In this document: in pieces, positions 36,087 to 44,635 of the stretch
Numbering within the stretch: the first letter of the stretch is position 1
How the letters are laid out: each line of letters starts with the position of its first letter
Source: Gemmatimonas groenlandica
GTDB lineage: Bacteria > Gemmatimonadota > Gemmatimonadetes > Gemmatimonadales > Gemmatimonadaceae
DNA: 64,000 nucleotides
Reading direction: 5' to 3'
Assembly (NCBI RefSeq): GCF_013004105.1
Contig: NZ_CP053085.1
Coordinates: forward strand, 2,914,001 to 2,978,000
Translations under genes and position numbers: made by a program
Notes under the pieces: model-generated
Seen by the model: the letters and a program-made list of their open reading frames with translations, nothing else
What the model was told of the DNA's origin: nothing
Database searches by the model: none

Positions 36087-36236
36087 CTGCGAACTCCCTA
36101 GGTAGCAGGGGGAGGGTTTCAGGAAGGAGGGGGCAGGACTGCGGAAACGCGGTCCTGCCCCCTTTCCGCATTGGGCTGTCCTCCTCCCCCCCCCCCCCTG
36201 ACACCCTCCTCCCTGCTTCCTAGGGAGTTCGCCGTT
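36085..36236. repeat. Palindromic element B, copy B6
   Basis: Outer arms AACTGCGAACTCCCTAGGTA... and ...TTCCTAGGGAGTTCGCCGTT, with a nested strong hairpin (GGGGGCAGGACTGCG, GAAA loop, inverted copy). The right half carries a long C homopolymer (about 36186-36197), a slippage-prone tract. Confidence 0.85.
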
Positions 36237-36279
36237 CTCAGACTGTCAGAGCGCTCCATCGCCCGCCCCCTTTACTAAC

Positions 36280-36293
36280 TGACTGGTCAGTCA
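36280..36293. promoter_or_regulatory. TetR-type operator palindrome
   Basis: TGACTG-GT-CAGTCA, 14 bp upstream of the TetR-family GTG start, is a typical dyad for autoregulation of the downstream efflux operon. Confidence 0.7.
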
Positions 36294-36306
36294 TTAACAA
36301 TTCAGG

Positions 36307-36930
36307 GTGACCAGTATTGAGCCCCAACGCCGGCGAGCGCCGGAAGAACGCCCCACCCAGATCCTCGACGCCGCCTTCCATGAGTTTGGCGAGCGCGGGC
36401 TGGCGGGCGCGCGCCTCGACGACATCGCCAAGCGGGCGCAGGTCGCCAAGGGCACCATCTACCTCTACTTCCCGACCAAGGAAGCGCTGTTTCGGGAGAT
36501 GGTGCACACCACGATCGTGGCCGCGCTGGCGGAGGCGGAAGCCTCGCAGGCCAGCCTGGTGGCCGAGAGCGCCGAGGCCCAGCTGCGCCGGCTTGGACAG
36601 GGCTGGTGGGTGTTCCTCCGCACGGACCGGGTGCAGGTGCTGCAACGCCTCGTGTCGCTCGAGCTCGGGCAGTTCCCCGACCTCATGCAGTTCTACGCCG
36701 ACGAAGTGATTGCCCGCGGGCGCCGTCTGGTGTCGGGCATCATCGCCCGCGGCGTCGAGCGTGGTGAATTCCGCGAGGTCGACCCGCAGCTGGCGGCCCG
36801 CATGTTCTCGTCCATCTGGATGTCGCACAGCACGTGGTGTGCGCGTCGTGAGTTCCACAAGACACTCGGCAGCGACGAGCAAGTGCTCGATGAAATGCTC
36901 GAGTTTTATCTCTACGCCCTGCGTCCATGA
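36307..36930 (+). CDS. TetR/AcrR-family transcriptional regulator
   Basis: This 207-residue protein has an N-terminal TetR helix-turn-helix (TQILDAAFHEFGERGLAGARLDDIAKRAQVAKGTIYLYFPTKEALF, residues about 17-62) and a helical ligand-binding domain ending FYLYALRP. It is the first gene of a TolC-EmrA-EmrB efflux operon, overlaps the TolC gene (ATGA), and has a palindromic operator directly upstream. Derepression by a pump substrate is inferred. Confidence 0.93.
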   Translation: MTSIEPQRRRAPEERPTQILDAAFHEFGERGLAGARLDDIAKRAQVAKGTIYLYFPTKEALFREMVHTTIVAALAEAEASQASLVAESAEAQLRRLGQGWWVFLRTDRVQVLQRLVSLELGQFPDLMQFYADEVIARGRRLVSGIIARGVERGEFREVDPQLAARMFSSIWMSHSTWCARREFHKTLGSDEQVLDEMLEFYLYALRP

Positions 36931-38261
36931 AGCAGCTTTCGTCCATTATTGCCGTCGTTCTCGCGATGACCGGCACCGCCCTGCCCGCGCAAACTGCGTT
37001 GTCGCTGGGCGACGCCGCCCGACTGGCGGCCAAACAAAGTGGTGGCGTCGACGTGGCCCGTCAGCGCGTGGCGCAGGCGGAAGCCCGCGTGACGCAGCGA
37101 CGTGGCGCACTCTTCCCCGATCTCGCCGCCGGCATTCAGCAGTCCGAGCGCACGCTCAACTCGGCGACGTTCGGTTTTTCCTTCAGCAATCCGGTCACGG
37201 GCCAGCCGCTACTGCGCCCTGATGGTGAACTCATCGGACCGGTGCCCACGGTCGACGTACGCTATCGGTTGCAGCAGCCGCTGCTCGACCTGGGCAACGT
37301 CGCCAAGTGGCGTGCCGCCCAGTCGTCGGTGTTGGCCGCCAGTGCCGACGTGCAAGCGCAGGCCGACTTGGCGGCGGCCAACGCCGCAGCCGTGTACGTG
37401 CGCGCCGCGCGCGCCGAGGCGCAGCTGTCATCACGCCGCGCCGACTCGGCGTTGGCGGCCGATCTGCTGCGCATTGCACGCGATCAATTGCAGGCCGGCA
37501 CGGGCATCGCCCTCGATGTCACGCGAGCCGAGTCACAGCTGGCGAATGTGCGGGCGCAGATCATCGGTGCGCGCAATGAGCGTGACCGTGGGTTGCTCGA
37601 ACTCAAGCGCGCCGTGGGATTGCCACTCGATGCGCCGCTCTCGCTCAGTGATTCACTGGCCAGCATGCCGGTTGGTGATGTGGCGCCCGACGCAGCGACC
37701 GCGCTCGCCCGCGCGACGGAATCGCGCGCCGATGTGAAGGCGTTGGTGGCACAAGAGACGGCGCAGCGCGCCGCGTCGCAGGCCATCAAGTGGGAGCGTA
37801 CGCCGCAGCTCGGACTGGTGGTCGATCAGGGTGTGATCGGCAAGAACTGGAATCGCATGCTGCCCACGTACTCGTGGGGGGTGCAGCTGTCGGTCGGCCT
37901 CTTCGACGGCTTCCGTCGCGAAGGACGCGTGCAGGAGCAGATCGCGGCCACGCGTGAAACCGATGCCAAGCTGCGTGATCTGCGTGCGCAGAGCGCGCTC
38001 GAAGTCCGCGCCGCGCTGCTCGATCTGAGCGCCGCGCTGGAACAGGTCGATGCCGTACGAGAGCGCCTGCAGCTCGCCGAGCAGGAGGTTACCCAAGCGC
38101 AGGAACGCTTCCGCGCCGGTGTTGCCGGCAACGGTGACGTGATCACGGCGCTGCTCTCGCTGAATCAGGCCCGCACGCTGCGCAACGATGCACTGGCCAG
38201 CTACCAAGGTTCCCGCGTCGCGCTGGCCAAGGCGATGGGCGAAGTCCAAAAGCTGCCGTAA
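36927..38261 (+). CDS. TolC-family outer-membrane efflux protein
   Basis: This 444-residue protein has a signal peptide (residues 1-21) and two OEP repeats of long coiled-coil helices (GDAARLAAKQSGGVDVARQRVAQAEARV; LQLAEQEVTQAQERFRAGVAGNGDVITALLSLNQARTLRNDALASY). It would form the trimeric outer-membrane exit duct for the EmrAB-like pump encoded next. It overlaps the tetR gene by four bases. Confidence 0.92.
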   Translation: MKQLSSIIAVVLAMTGTALPAQTALSLGDAARLAAKQSGGVDVARQRVAQAEARVTQRRGALFPDLAAGIQQSERTLNSATFGFSFSNPVTGQPLLRPDGELIGPVPTVDVRYRLQQPLLDLGNVAKWRAAQSSVLAASADVQAQADLAAANAAAVYVRAARAEAQLSSRRADSALAADLLRIARDQLQAGTGIALDVTRAESQLANVRAQIIGARNERDRGLLELKRAVGLPLDAPLSLSDSLASMPVGDVAPDAATALARATESRADVKALVAQETAQRAASQAIKWERTPQLGLVVDQGVIGKNWNRMLPTYSWGVQLSVGLFDGFRREGRVQEQIAATRETDAKLRDLRAQSALEVRAALLDLSAALEQVDAVRERLQLAEQEVTQAQERFRAGVAGNGDVITALLSLNQARTLRNDALASYQGSRVALAKAMGEVQKLP

Positions 38262-38263
38262 AG

Positions 38264-38305
38264 GCTACTCCGTACTCCCGACTCCATACTCCCTACTTCG
38301 CTTTT
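38264..38305. repeat. Heptameric repeat, copy G2
   Basis: Read on the minus strand: GCGAAGTAGGGAGTATGGAG, then GGGAGTACGGAGTAG. It is built from 7-bp GGAGTAN units like G1 at 17165 but in the other orientation. It lies between the TolC and EmrA genes. Confidence 0.55.
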
Positions 38306-38309
38306 ATTT

Positions 38310-39338
38310 ATGAATATCCGTTTACTCATCCCTGCTGCTCTGGTCGTCGCCGGCGGCGTGTGGGGCTTCAATCGCTGGTCCTTTTCGCAGACGCACGAAT
38401 CGACGGACAATGCGCAGGTCGACGGACACATCGTGCCGGTCGTCGCCAAGGTTGGCGGCTACGTCATGACGGTGAATGTCGGCGAGAATGCGCATGTCGA
38501 CGACAAGGGCGTGCTCGTGTCGATCGACGAGCGTGAATACGCCGTGAAGCTGGCGCAAGCCGAGGCCGACTATGCGGCGGCGGTGGCCGCTGCGGGCAGT
38601 GGTGGACTCGAGGGTCAGGCGGCCGCGATGGTGCGCACGGCGTCGAGTCAGCGCGACGTGGGCGATGCGCAGGTGCTGGCTGCCCGTGCGCAGGTGGTGA
38701 AGGCGCAGAGTGATCTGGCGCGCGCGAAGGAACTCTCGGCGAAGCAGATCATCAGCGTCGCACAGCTCGACGCAGCGCAGGCCGCGTTCGATGCCGCGTC
38801 GGCCACGCTTACGGCCACACAGCGTCAAGTGAGTGCCGCGACGTCGGGTGTATCGAACGCCGAAGCGGGTGTCCGTCTGGCGCGGGCCCGTCTCGCGGCG
38901 GCAAAGGCGGCGCGCGAGAATGCGTCGCTGCAGCTGTCCTACGCGAAGATCACGGCGCCGCTGTCGGGCATCGTGTCGCGTAAGCAGGTGGAAGTAGGAC
39001 AGCTCGTGCAGGCCGGTCAGACGTTGCTGTCGATCGTATCGGACACCGGCGTGTTCGTGACGGCGAATTTCAAGGAGACGCAGCTCAACCGCGTTCGTGT
39101 CGGCCAGAAGGTCGAACTCGAGATCGATGCGTACGCGGAGAAGGCAGAGGGCGAGGTGGAGAGCATCGCGTCGGCCACGGGCGCCAAGTTCGCGCTGCTG
39201 CCGCCGGACAATGCCACGGGCAACTTCACGAAGGTCGTGCAGCGTGTGCCGGTGCGTATCCGCATCACGAAGGCGCTGGGCGCCGATCGTCCGTTGCGCC
39301 CGGGCATGTCAGTGCTCGCAAACGTCATCGTGAAGTAG
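38310..39338 (+). CDS. EmrA/HlyD-family membrane fusion protein
   Basis: This 342-residue protein has an N-terminal TM anchor (residues 5-22), biotinyl-lipoyl half-motifs (DNAQVDGHIVPVVAKVGGYVMTVNVGENAHVDDKGVLVSID and ITAPLSGIVSRKQVEVGQLVQAGQTLLSIV), a coiled-coil hairpin between them and a beta-barrel domain (FVTANFKETQLNRVRVGQKVELEIDAY). It bridges the inner-membrane MFS transporter and TolC. The 48-bp gap upstream carries repeat G2. Confidence 0.93.
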   Translation: MNIRLLIPAALVVAGGVWGFNRWSFSQTHESTDNAQVDGHIVPVVAKVGGYVMTVNVGENAHVDDKGVLVSIDEREYAVKLAQAEADYAAAVAAAGSGGLEGQAAAMVRTASSQRDVGDAQVLAARAQVVKAQSDLARAKELSAKQIISVAQLDAAQAAFDAASATLTATQRQVSAATSGVSNAEAGVRLARARLAAAKAARENASLQLSYAKITAPLSGIVSRKQVEVGQLVQAGQTLLSIVSDTGVFVTANFKETQLNRVRVGQKVELEIDAYAEKAEGEVESIASATGAKFALLPPDNATGNFTKVVQRVPVRIRITKALGADRPLRPGMSVLANVIVK

Positions 39339-39351
39339 CGCGGCGCGTCAC

Positions 39352-40974
39352 ATGGCGACCACTGTCCTCCCGACCGGTTTGACCGGCACACCCTCCGCTG
39401 GAGCGCCGCTGGCGTCCAAGGCGGTGGTGGCCGACGATCCGTACAAGAACAAGTACTTGATCGCGATCGCGGTGACGCTGGCCGCGGTGCTCGAGCTCGT
39501 CGACACGTCGATCGTGAACGTGGCGATCCCGCACATGATGGGTACGCTCGGCGCTACGCTCGACGAAATCGCGTGGGTGTCGACGTCGTACATCATCGCG
39601 AACGTGATCGTGATTCCGATGTCGAGCTGGTTGTCGGCGTACTTCGGGCGCCGCAACTATCTCACCGGCTCGATCACGATTTTCGTGGTCGCCTCCTTCT
39701 TCTGCGGCGCCGCGACGTCGCTCTGGGGATTGGTGTTCTGGCGCGTGATTCAAGGGCTCGGCGGCGGCGCACTGCTCTCCACCGCGCAGACCACGCTGTT
39801 CGAAGCGTTCCCGCCCCACGAGCGCGGCATCGGCCAGTCGATCTTCGGCGTGGGCGTGATGGTCGGCCCCACCCTCGGCCCGACACTCGGTGGCTACATC
39901 GTCGATGCCTACGCGTGGCCGTGGATCTTCTACATCAACGTGCCGCTCGGCATTTTCGCCGGCTATCTCGTGTGGACGTACGTGCGCGACGCGGCACACC
40001 AGGTAAAGGCGACCTCGGTGGACGTGCTCGGCATCGTGTTGCTCACGCTGGCCGTTGGTTCACTGCAGTGGATGCTGGAACGCGGCGAACGGTTCGACTG
40101 GTTCGAATCGCGCTTCGTAACGGGACTCGCAATCACGAGTGTGGTCTCGGCCGTACTGCTGGTGTGGCGCGAGCTCACGATCGACGAACCGATCATCGAC
40201 TTCCGCATTCTGAAGTCGCGGCAGGTCGCGCCCGGCGTGATGTTCGCGACCTTTCTTGGTTTGGCGCTGTACGGCTCGGTCTTCGTGCTGCCGGTGTTCC
40301 TGCAACAGCTGCACGGTTACACGGCGCAGCAAACCGGCATGGTGATCCTGCCGGGCGCGTTGGCCTCGGCATTCACGATGGCGTTCGTAGGGCGCATCGC
40401 GAACAAAGTCGATGCCCGTCCGATGATTGTGGTCGGCGCGTTCCTGTTTCTCGCGTCGATGGTGCAGATGTCACGCCTGACGCTCGACTCCGGGCAGAGC
40501 GACCTATTCTGGCCGCTGATCCTGCGCGGCGTGGGGCTGGGGTTCATGTTCGTACCGCTCACCAGCGCCACGGTGTCCGGCCTGCCGATGCGCCTGATCG
40601 GCCAAGGCACCGGCATGTTCAACCTCATGCGTCAATTGGGCGGATCGCTGGGTATTGCGATCATGGCGACGATGCTGGCGCGACAAACGGTCGTGCAGAA
40701 GCAACTGCTCACCGAACACGTGGGCTCGTACGACCCCACCACGATGGCGCGACTGGGCGGACTGACCCGCAGTCTCGTGGCCCGAGGAATCGATGTGTCG
40801 ATCGCGAAACAGCAGGCCTTGATGATCATGGACCGCCAGATCGCGACGCAGGCGAGCGTGATTGCATTCTCGCGGATCTATCTGATTTCAGGGATTCTGC
40901 TGGTGGCGGCACTGCCGCTGCTGTTGATCTGGAAGACAGGGAAAGCGGCTGCGATCAAGGTGGATTTGCACTGA
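39352..40974 (+). CDS. EmrB-family MFS multidrug transporter (DHA2, 14 TM)
   Basis: This 540-residue protein of the drug:H+ antiporter-2 family has an LDTSIVNVAIPHMMGTLGATLDEIAWVSTSYI motif in TM1/TM2, VMVGPTLGPTLGGYIVD (motif C) in TM5 and 14 hydrophobic segments in all. With EmrA and TolC it forms a tripartite pump for hydrophobic toxicants. It starts 13 bp after emrA. Confidence 0.94.
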   Translation: MATTVLPTGLTGTPSAGAPLASKAVVADDPYKNKYLIAIAVTLAAVLELVDTSIVNVAIPHMMGTLGATLDEIAWVSTSYIIANVIVIPMSSWLSAYFGRRNYLTGSITIFVVASFFCGAATSLWGLVFWRVIQGLGGGALLSTAQTTLFEAFPPHERGIGQSIFGVGVMVGPTLGPTLGGYIVDAYAWPWIFYINVPLGIFAGYLVWTYVRDAAHQVKATSVDVLGIVLLTLAVGSLQWMLERGERFDWFESRFVTGLAITSVVSAVLLVWRELTIDEPIIDFRILKSRQVAPGVMFATFLGLALYGSVFVLPVFLQQLHGYTAQQTGMVILPGALASAFTMAFVGRIANKVDARPMIVVGAFLFLASMVQMSRLTLDSGQSDLFWPLILRGVGLGFMFVPLTSATVSGLPMRLIGQGTGMFNLMRQLGGSLGIAIMATMLARQTVVQKQLLTEHVGSYDPTTMARLGGLTRSLVARGIDVSIAKQQALMIMDRQIATQASVIAFSRIYLISGILLVAALPLLLIWKTGKAAAIKVDLH

Positions 40975-41007
40975 TTGCTTTGGGCTTTGGGCTTTGAGCT
41001 GTGGGAC

Positions 41008-41058
41008 GCTGTGGGCTGTCGGCTTGGGGTTTGAGGTGTTGGGTACTGGGTTGTGGGT
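41008..41058. repeat. Palindrome F, left arm (split by IS256)
   Basis: GCTGTGGGCTGTCGGCTTGG..., GAGGTGTTGGGTACTGGG pairs with 42431-42479 (inverted GCTGTGGGCTGTTGGCTT, GAGGTATTGGGT). The IS256-family element was inserted in the loop between the arms. Confidence 0.7.
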
Positions 41059-41062
41059 TTTA

Positions 41063-42438
41063 CGACCCAGGGACCTGTCAGGAATTCTGTGTATGAGTCG
41101 TGAGCATCGGGTCACGACGTCGCCACGAGTCGGTCGCCGAAGAGGAGCTTGAGATGTGGGAAGGCCGCGCGCCAGTACTTGTCGGGCTTGGCCTTCCACT
41201 TCTTGCCGATGTTGCGCAGCGCGAGATAGAGCAGCTTGCCGGCCGCTTCATCACTCGGGAAGTGGCCGCGGGTCTTGATCACTTTGCGAATCTGCATGTT
41301 CAGGCTCTCGATCGCATTCGTGGTGTAGAGCACGCGGCGGATTTCCAGTGGGTAGGCGAGGGCCGGCGCGATGCGCTCCCAGTGCCGCTCCCAGATGGCG
41401 ACGATCGCTGCGTGGCGCTGCCCAAGCGGACTCTCCGCAAAGCGCTGCAAGGCGAGACGCCCAGCCGCCTCGGTGGGCGCGTGGTAGATCGTCCGCAGCG
41501 CCGCCGCGACGAGCGAGAGCTTCCGCTCGGTCCACGACACGTAGTGGAGGCTTTGACGCACGAGATGCACGATGCACTGATGAATCACCGTGTGCGGAAA
41601 CACCGTCTGCAGCGCGTCTGGGAGCCCCGTCAGGCCATCGATCAGCGCGATCAGGATATCGGCCACGCCACGGCCCTGCAGCTCGCGAAACACGCGGTGC
41701 CAGAAGGCGGCGCCCTCGGTTTGCGCGATCCAAAAGCCGAGCACTTCCTTCGTGCCATCCAGCTGCACGCCGAGCGCGAGATACACCGCCTTGTTTTGCA
41801 CGACGCCTTCGTCGCGGATCTTCACGCGCAGCGCATCGAAGGCGACGGCCACGTACGTCGACTCGAGCGGCCGCTGCTGCCACGTCTCGACTTCGGCCAG
41901 CACCTCGCTCGTGATCGTGCTGATCAAGTCGGGCGAGACCGGGATCTGATAGCGCTCCTCGAGAAACGCCTGGAGCTCGCGCGTGCTCAAGCCGCGCGCG
42001 TACAGCGTACAGCATCAGCACCGTCTCGTCGAAGCCCGGCAAGCGGCGGGCGCCCTTGGGCACAAACTGGGGCGCAAAACTGCCGTCGCGGTCCCGCGGG
42101 ATGTCGAGCGCAATCGACCCGCTCTCGGTCAGCAACGACTTCGGGGTAAAGCCATTGCGGGCATTGCCATCCGGCCCGCGCTCCCCGCCCTCGGGATAGC
42201 CCAAGTGATGCGTGAGCTCAGCCTTGAGCACCCGCTCCGCCATCGCCTTCTGCAACTGCCGCCAGACCAGCTGGAAGTCGGCGGAGGTCTGCACCCCCCG
42301 CCACCAACTGGTCGAGAATCTCGGGCGTCAGCCCTGCGGGCAGCGGCTCCGCCGCCGCCCGTTTCCGTCGAGCCATAACCACCTCCGTCCTACAAGGTTA
42401 TGACTCATACACAGAATTTCCGACAGGCCCCGACCCAG
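41063..42438 (-). mobile_element. IS256-family insertion sequence with 8-bp target duplication
   Basis: The target duplication CGACCCAG is present at 41063-41070 and 42431-42438. The element proper is 41071-42430 (1360 bp) with about 29-bp terminal inverted repeats sharing ATTCTGTGTATGAGTC and CCTGTC. The length, 8-bp duplication and transposase all fit IS256. It is inserted inside palindrome F. Confidence 0.92.
41112..42376 (-). pseudogene. IS256-family transposase with two frameshifts
   Basis: The ATG at 42376 follows GGAGG and begins ARRKRAAAEPLPAGLTPEILDQLVAGG. At a run of six G (42294-42299) the conserved frame shifts (TSADFQLVWRQLQKAM...). It shifts again near 41998-42012, where CTGTACG is tandemly duplicated (7 bp), into STRELQAFLEERYQIPVS... 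to 41112. DDE elements are visible in AVAFDALRVKIRDEG and LIALIDGLTGLPDAL, with the family motif HQCIVHLVRQSL. The protein cannot be made intact from this copy. Confidence 0.88.
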
Positions 42439-42479
42439 TACCCAGAACCCAATACCTCAAGCCAACAGCCCACAGCCGC
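42431..42479. repeat. Palindrome F, right arm
   Basis: Complements 41008-41058 as described there. The remaining 90 bp up to the next gene contains a GGGG/CCCC dyad near 42538 and no recognisable ribosome-binding site. Confidence 0.65.
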
Positions 42480-42572
42480 CCGAGCCCGACGAGCCCGCCC
42501 TCCCACCCCCGCGCCCACAGCGTCCCGACCGTTAGACTTGGGGTTTCCCCCTCTTGCCCACTAGATGTCGTG

Positions 42573-43193
42573 ATGCCCCTTCCCTCCCGCTCTGACGCGC
42601 TGGCGCTGGTCCATGAGTGGACCGCCTCTGAATCCCTCCGCAAGCATATGCTTTCGGTGGAGTGCGCGATGCGGGCTTACGCCACCCGGCTGGGGGAAGA
42701 CGTCGAGCTGTGGGGGATCACCGGCCTCGTTCACGACTTCGATTACGAGCGATATCCCAACGCTTCGCTCGGGGCGGATGTCGAACATCCGGCAGAGGGC
42801 GTACGGGTGCTTCGGGCGGCGGGCTGGCCTGAGGAGCTGTGCGAGGCGGTGCTGGGGCATGCGGAGTACACCGGGGTTCCCCGGGTCACGCTGCTGGCCA
42901 AGGCCTTGTTCGCCGTGGACGAGCTCACGGGGTTGATTACCGCGAGCGCGCTGGTGAAGCCCTCCCGAGCCGTGGCAGACGTGGACGTGGCCGGAGTGCG
43001 CAAGAAGATGAAGGACAAAGCCTTTGCCCGGGGCGTGAACCGGGACGACATCATTCAGGGGGCCGCCGCCCTCGATGTCCCCCTCGACGAGCATATCGGC
43101 ATCGTGCTGCAGGCCATGCAGGCGGATGCGGTGCCACTGGGGCTTGCGGGATTGGCGCCCCCGCCCTCAACGCCCCCCGTTGGCGATGCGTAA
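42573..43193 (+). CDS. HD-domain phosphohydrolase-like protein
   Basis: This 206-residue protein has an HDIG/HD domain: HMLSVECAMRAYATRLG, GLVHDFDYERYPN (HD metal pair), and the later HAEYTG histidine. HD proteins hydrolyse phosphate esters such as nucleotides; the substrate is unknown. A Pro-rich tail ends the protein. It starts 5 bp upstream of the sigma-factor gene's likely start region and may head that operon. ATG 42573 directly follows a GTG that is also in frame. Confidence 0.8.
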   Translation: MPLPSRSDALALVHEWTASESLRKHMLSVECAMRAYATRLGEDVELWGITGLVHDFDYERYPNASLGADVEHPAEGVRVLRAAGWPEELCEAVLGHAEYTGVPRVTLLAKALFAVDELTGLITASALVKPSRAVADVDVAGVRKKMKDKAFARGVNRDDIIQGAAALDVPLDEHIGIVLQAMQADAVPLGLAGLAPPPSTPPVGDA

Positions 43194-43198
43194 GTCGA

Positions 43199-43822
43199 AT
43201 GACCCCACTATTGCCGATGACCTCCGTCGCCCTCTCTTTCCCAGCTGCCTCCCCTGTCATGGGGACTGACCGACCGGTGTCGGCCGAGGCGCTCGAAGAG
43301 CGGGAGTTGGTGCTCTCGGCGCAGGCAGGGGATCACACGGCATTCGCCGGTCTGGTGCATCGTCACCAGCGCCGAGCGTATGCGGTTGCCCGTGCCATTG
43401 TGTTGTCGCACGATGATGCCGAGGATGCGGTGCAGGAAGGGTTTCTGCATGCGTTTCGCGCCCTCGAACGGTTTCGCCCGGAGCAGGCTTTCGGCGCGTG
43501 GCTGCATCGCATTGTCGCCAATGCAGCGTTGGATATCGCCCGTCGGCGCAAAGTACGCGACGCGGACGAGTTGCCGGAGACGTTGTCGTCTCCACATCGG
43601 GATCCGGCAGAATCGGGTGAGTTGCGTGCGCGCCTGGCGCGCGCACTGGATACGCTCGGCGAACGGCAGCGCGCAGTCATCGTGTTGCACGACGTCGAGG
43701 GATACAAGCACGCGGAGATCGGCTCAATTCTCGGAATTCCCGAGGGAACGGCGCGATCGGACTTGCACCATGCTCGGGCGCACCTGCGGCGACAGCTGAG
43801 CAATCTTCGGAGTGAGAAATGA
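43199..43822 (+). CDS. ECF-family RNA polymerase sigma factor
   Basis: About 207 residues. Region 2 (DHTAFAGLVHRHQRRAYAVARAIVLSHDDAEDAVQEGFLHAFRALERF, with AFGAWLHRIVANAALD) and region 4 (LGERQRAVIVLHDVEGYKHAEIGSILGIPEGTARSDLHHARAHLRRQL) are complete. It is followed by an overlapping anti-sigma-like membrane gene (ATGA). An internal ATG at 43259 just before the conserved region is a plausible alternative start. Confidence 0.9.
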   Translation: MTPLLPMTSVALSFPAASPVMGTDRPVSAEALEERELVLSAQAGDHTAFAGLVHRHQRRAYAVARAIVLSHDDAEDAVQEGFLHAFRALERFRPEQAFGAWLHRIVANAALDIARRRKVRDADELPETLSSPHRDPAESGELRARLARALDTLGERQRAVIVLHDVEGYKHAEIGSILGIPEGTARSDLHHARAHLRRQLSNLRSEK

Positions 43823-44229
43823 ACGTCACGCGGAACGACAACGGGCACGGCCCGGATGCGGACCCTCGAGTGACCGACCTGCTACGCAGCCACTACGCCG
43901 CGCCGCAGGACGAGACGTACTGGCACGGCCTGGAAGAGCGCGTGTTGATGCATATCAACGTGCTGCGTCCATCATGGTGGAGCGGGTTCGGTGAGTTCCG
44001 GACGGCCGACATCCGCAACGTGGGGTTGATCGCGGCGACGATCGGCTTGCTCGTGGCGGGTGCCACGTTCGTGCGCGAGGCCGAGCGCAATGCGACGGCG
44101 CGCGAGATGGCGCAGCGGGCGGCGGTGGAGTCGGCGCTGCCGCTCAACGATGCCACGCTGACATCGCGTGTGCGCGTGCGGCTTCCGGAGGATGCGCCGG
44201 AGCGGTACCTGCATCCTCTCGACTACTAG
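43819..44229 (+). CDS. Anti-sigma-like single-pass membrane protein
   Basis: A 136-residue protein with an N-terminal cytoplasmic domain (about 65 residues), one TM helix (VGLIAATIGLLVAGATFV, about 75-92) and a periplasmic tail. The position, overlap with the sigma gene and topology suggest an anti-sigma factor. No zinc-binding ASD motif (HxxxCxxC) is present, so this is inference from context. Confidence 0.65.
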   Translation: MNVTRNDNGHGPDADPRVTDLLRSHYAAPQDETYWHGLEERVLMHINVLRPSWWSGFGEFRTADIRNVGLIAATIGLLVAGATFVREAERNATAREMAQRAAVESALPLNDATLTSRVRVRLPEDAPERYLHPLDY

Positions 44230-44242
44230 GCTCGAGCACTCC

Positions 44243-44635
44243 GTGTCTACCTCCCGCCCCAAATCGCTCGCCATGATGTTCATCCTCGGTGCGTTTCTCA
44301 CCGGGGGGGCGGTCGGTTTTGCCGCCGACCGCATGGTGTCGCCACCGCGCCCGGACGTGTTCAACGAGAGAACGATGGTCGATGAACTCGCCCGTGAACT
44401 CAAGCTCTCGTCTGCACAGCGTGTGGTCATCGACTCCGTGTGGGATTGGCGTCGCAAGCAGTCGCGTGAAATCATGAAGACCGTCCGGCCTACTCTCGAT
44501 GCCGTGCGCGACAGTGCGCGCGTGCTGATGATGAACACCCTCGATGACGCGCAGAAGACGGCTTTCCGCGCACTGCTCGAGCGCAACCAGCGAACGGCCG
44601 ACAGTGCGGCGCGTGCGCGAGGTGAGACCAAGTGA
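44243..44635 (+). CDS. Spy/CpxP-like periplasmic heavy-metal resistance protein
   Basis: About 130 residues: an N-terminal membrane anchor (LAMMFILGAFLTGGAVGFAADRM) and a helical hairpin with ELARELKLSSAQRVVIDSVWDWRRKQSREIMKTVRPTLDAVRDSARVLMMNTLDDAQKTAFRALLE, the LTxxQ-related pattern of the CpxP/Spy/heavy-metal sensor family. It overlaps the next TolC-family gene by GTGA. The GTG start at 44243 is chosen; internal ATGs at 44273 and 44276 are possible. Confidence 0.75.
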   Translation: MSTSRPKSLAMMFILGAFLTGGAVGFAADRMVSPPRPDVFNERTMVDELARELKLSSAQRVVIDSVWDWRRKQSREIMKTVRPTLDAVRDSARVLMMNTLDDAQKTAFRALLERNQRTADSAARARGETK

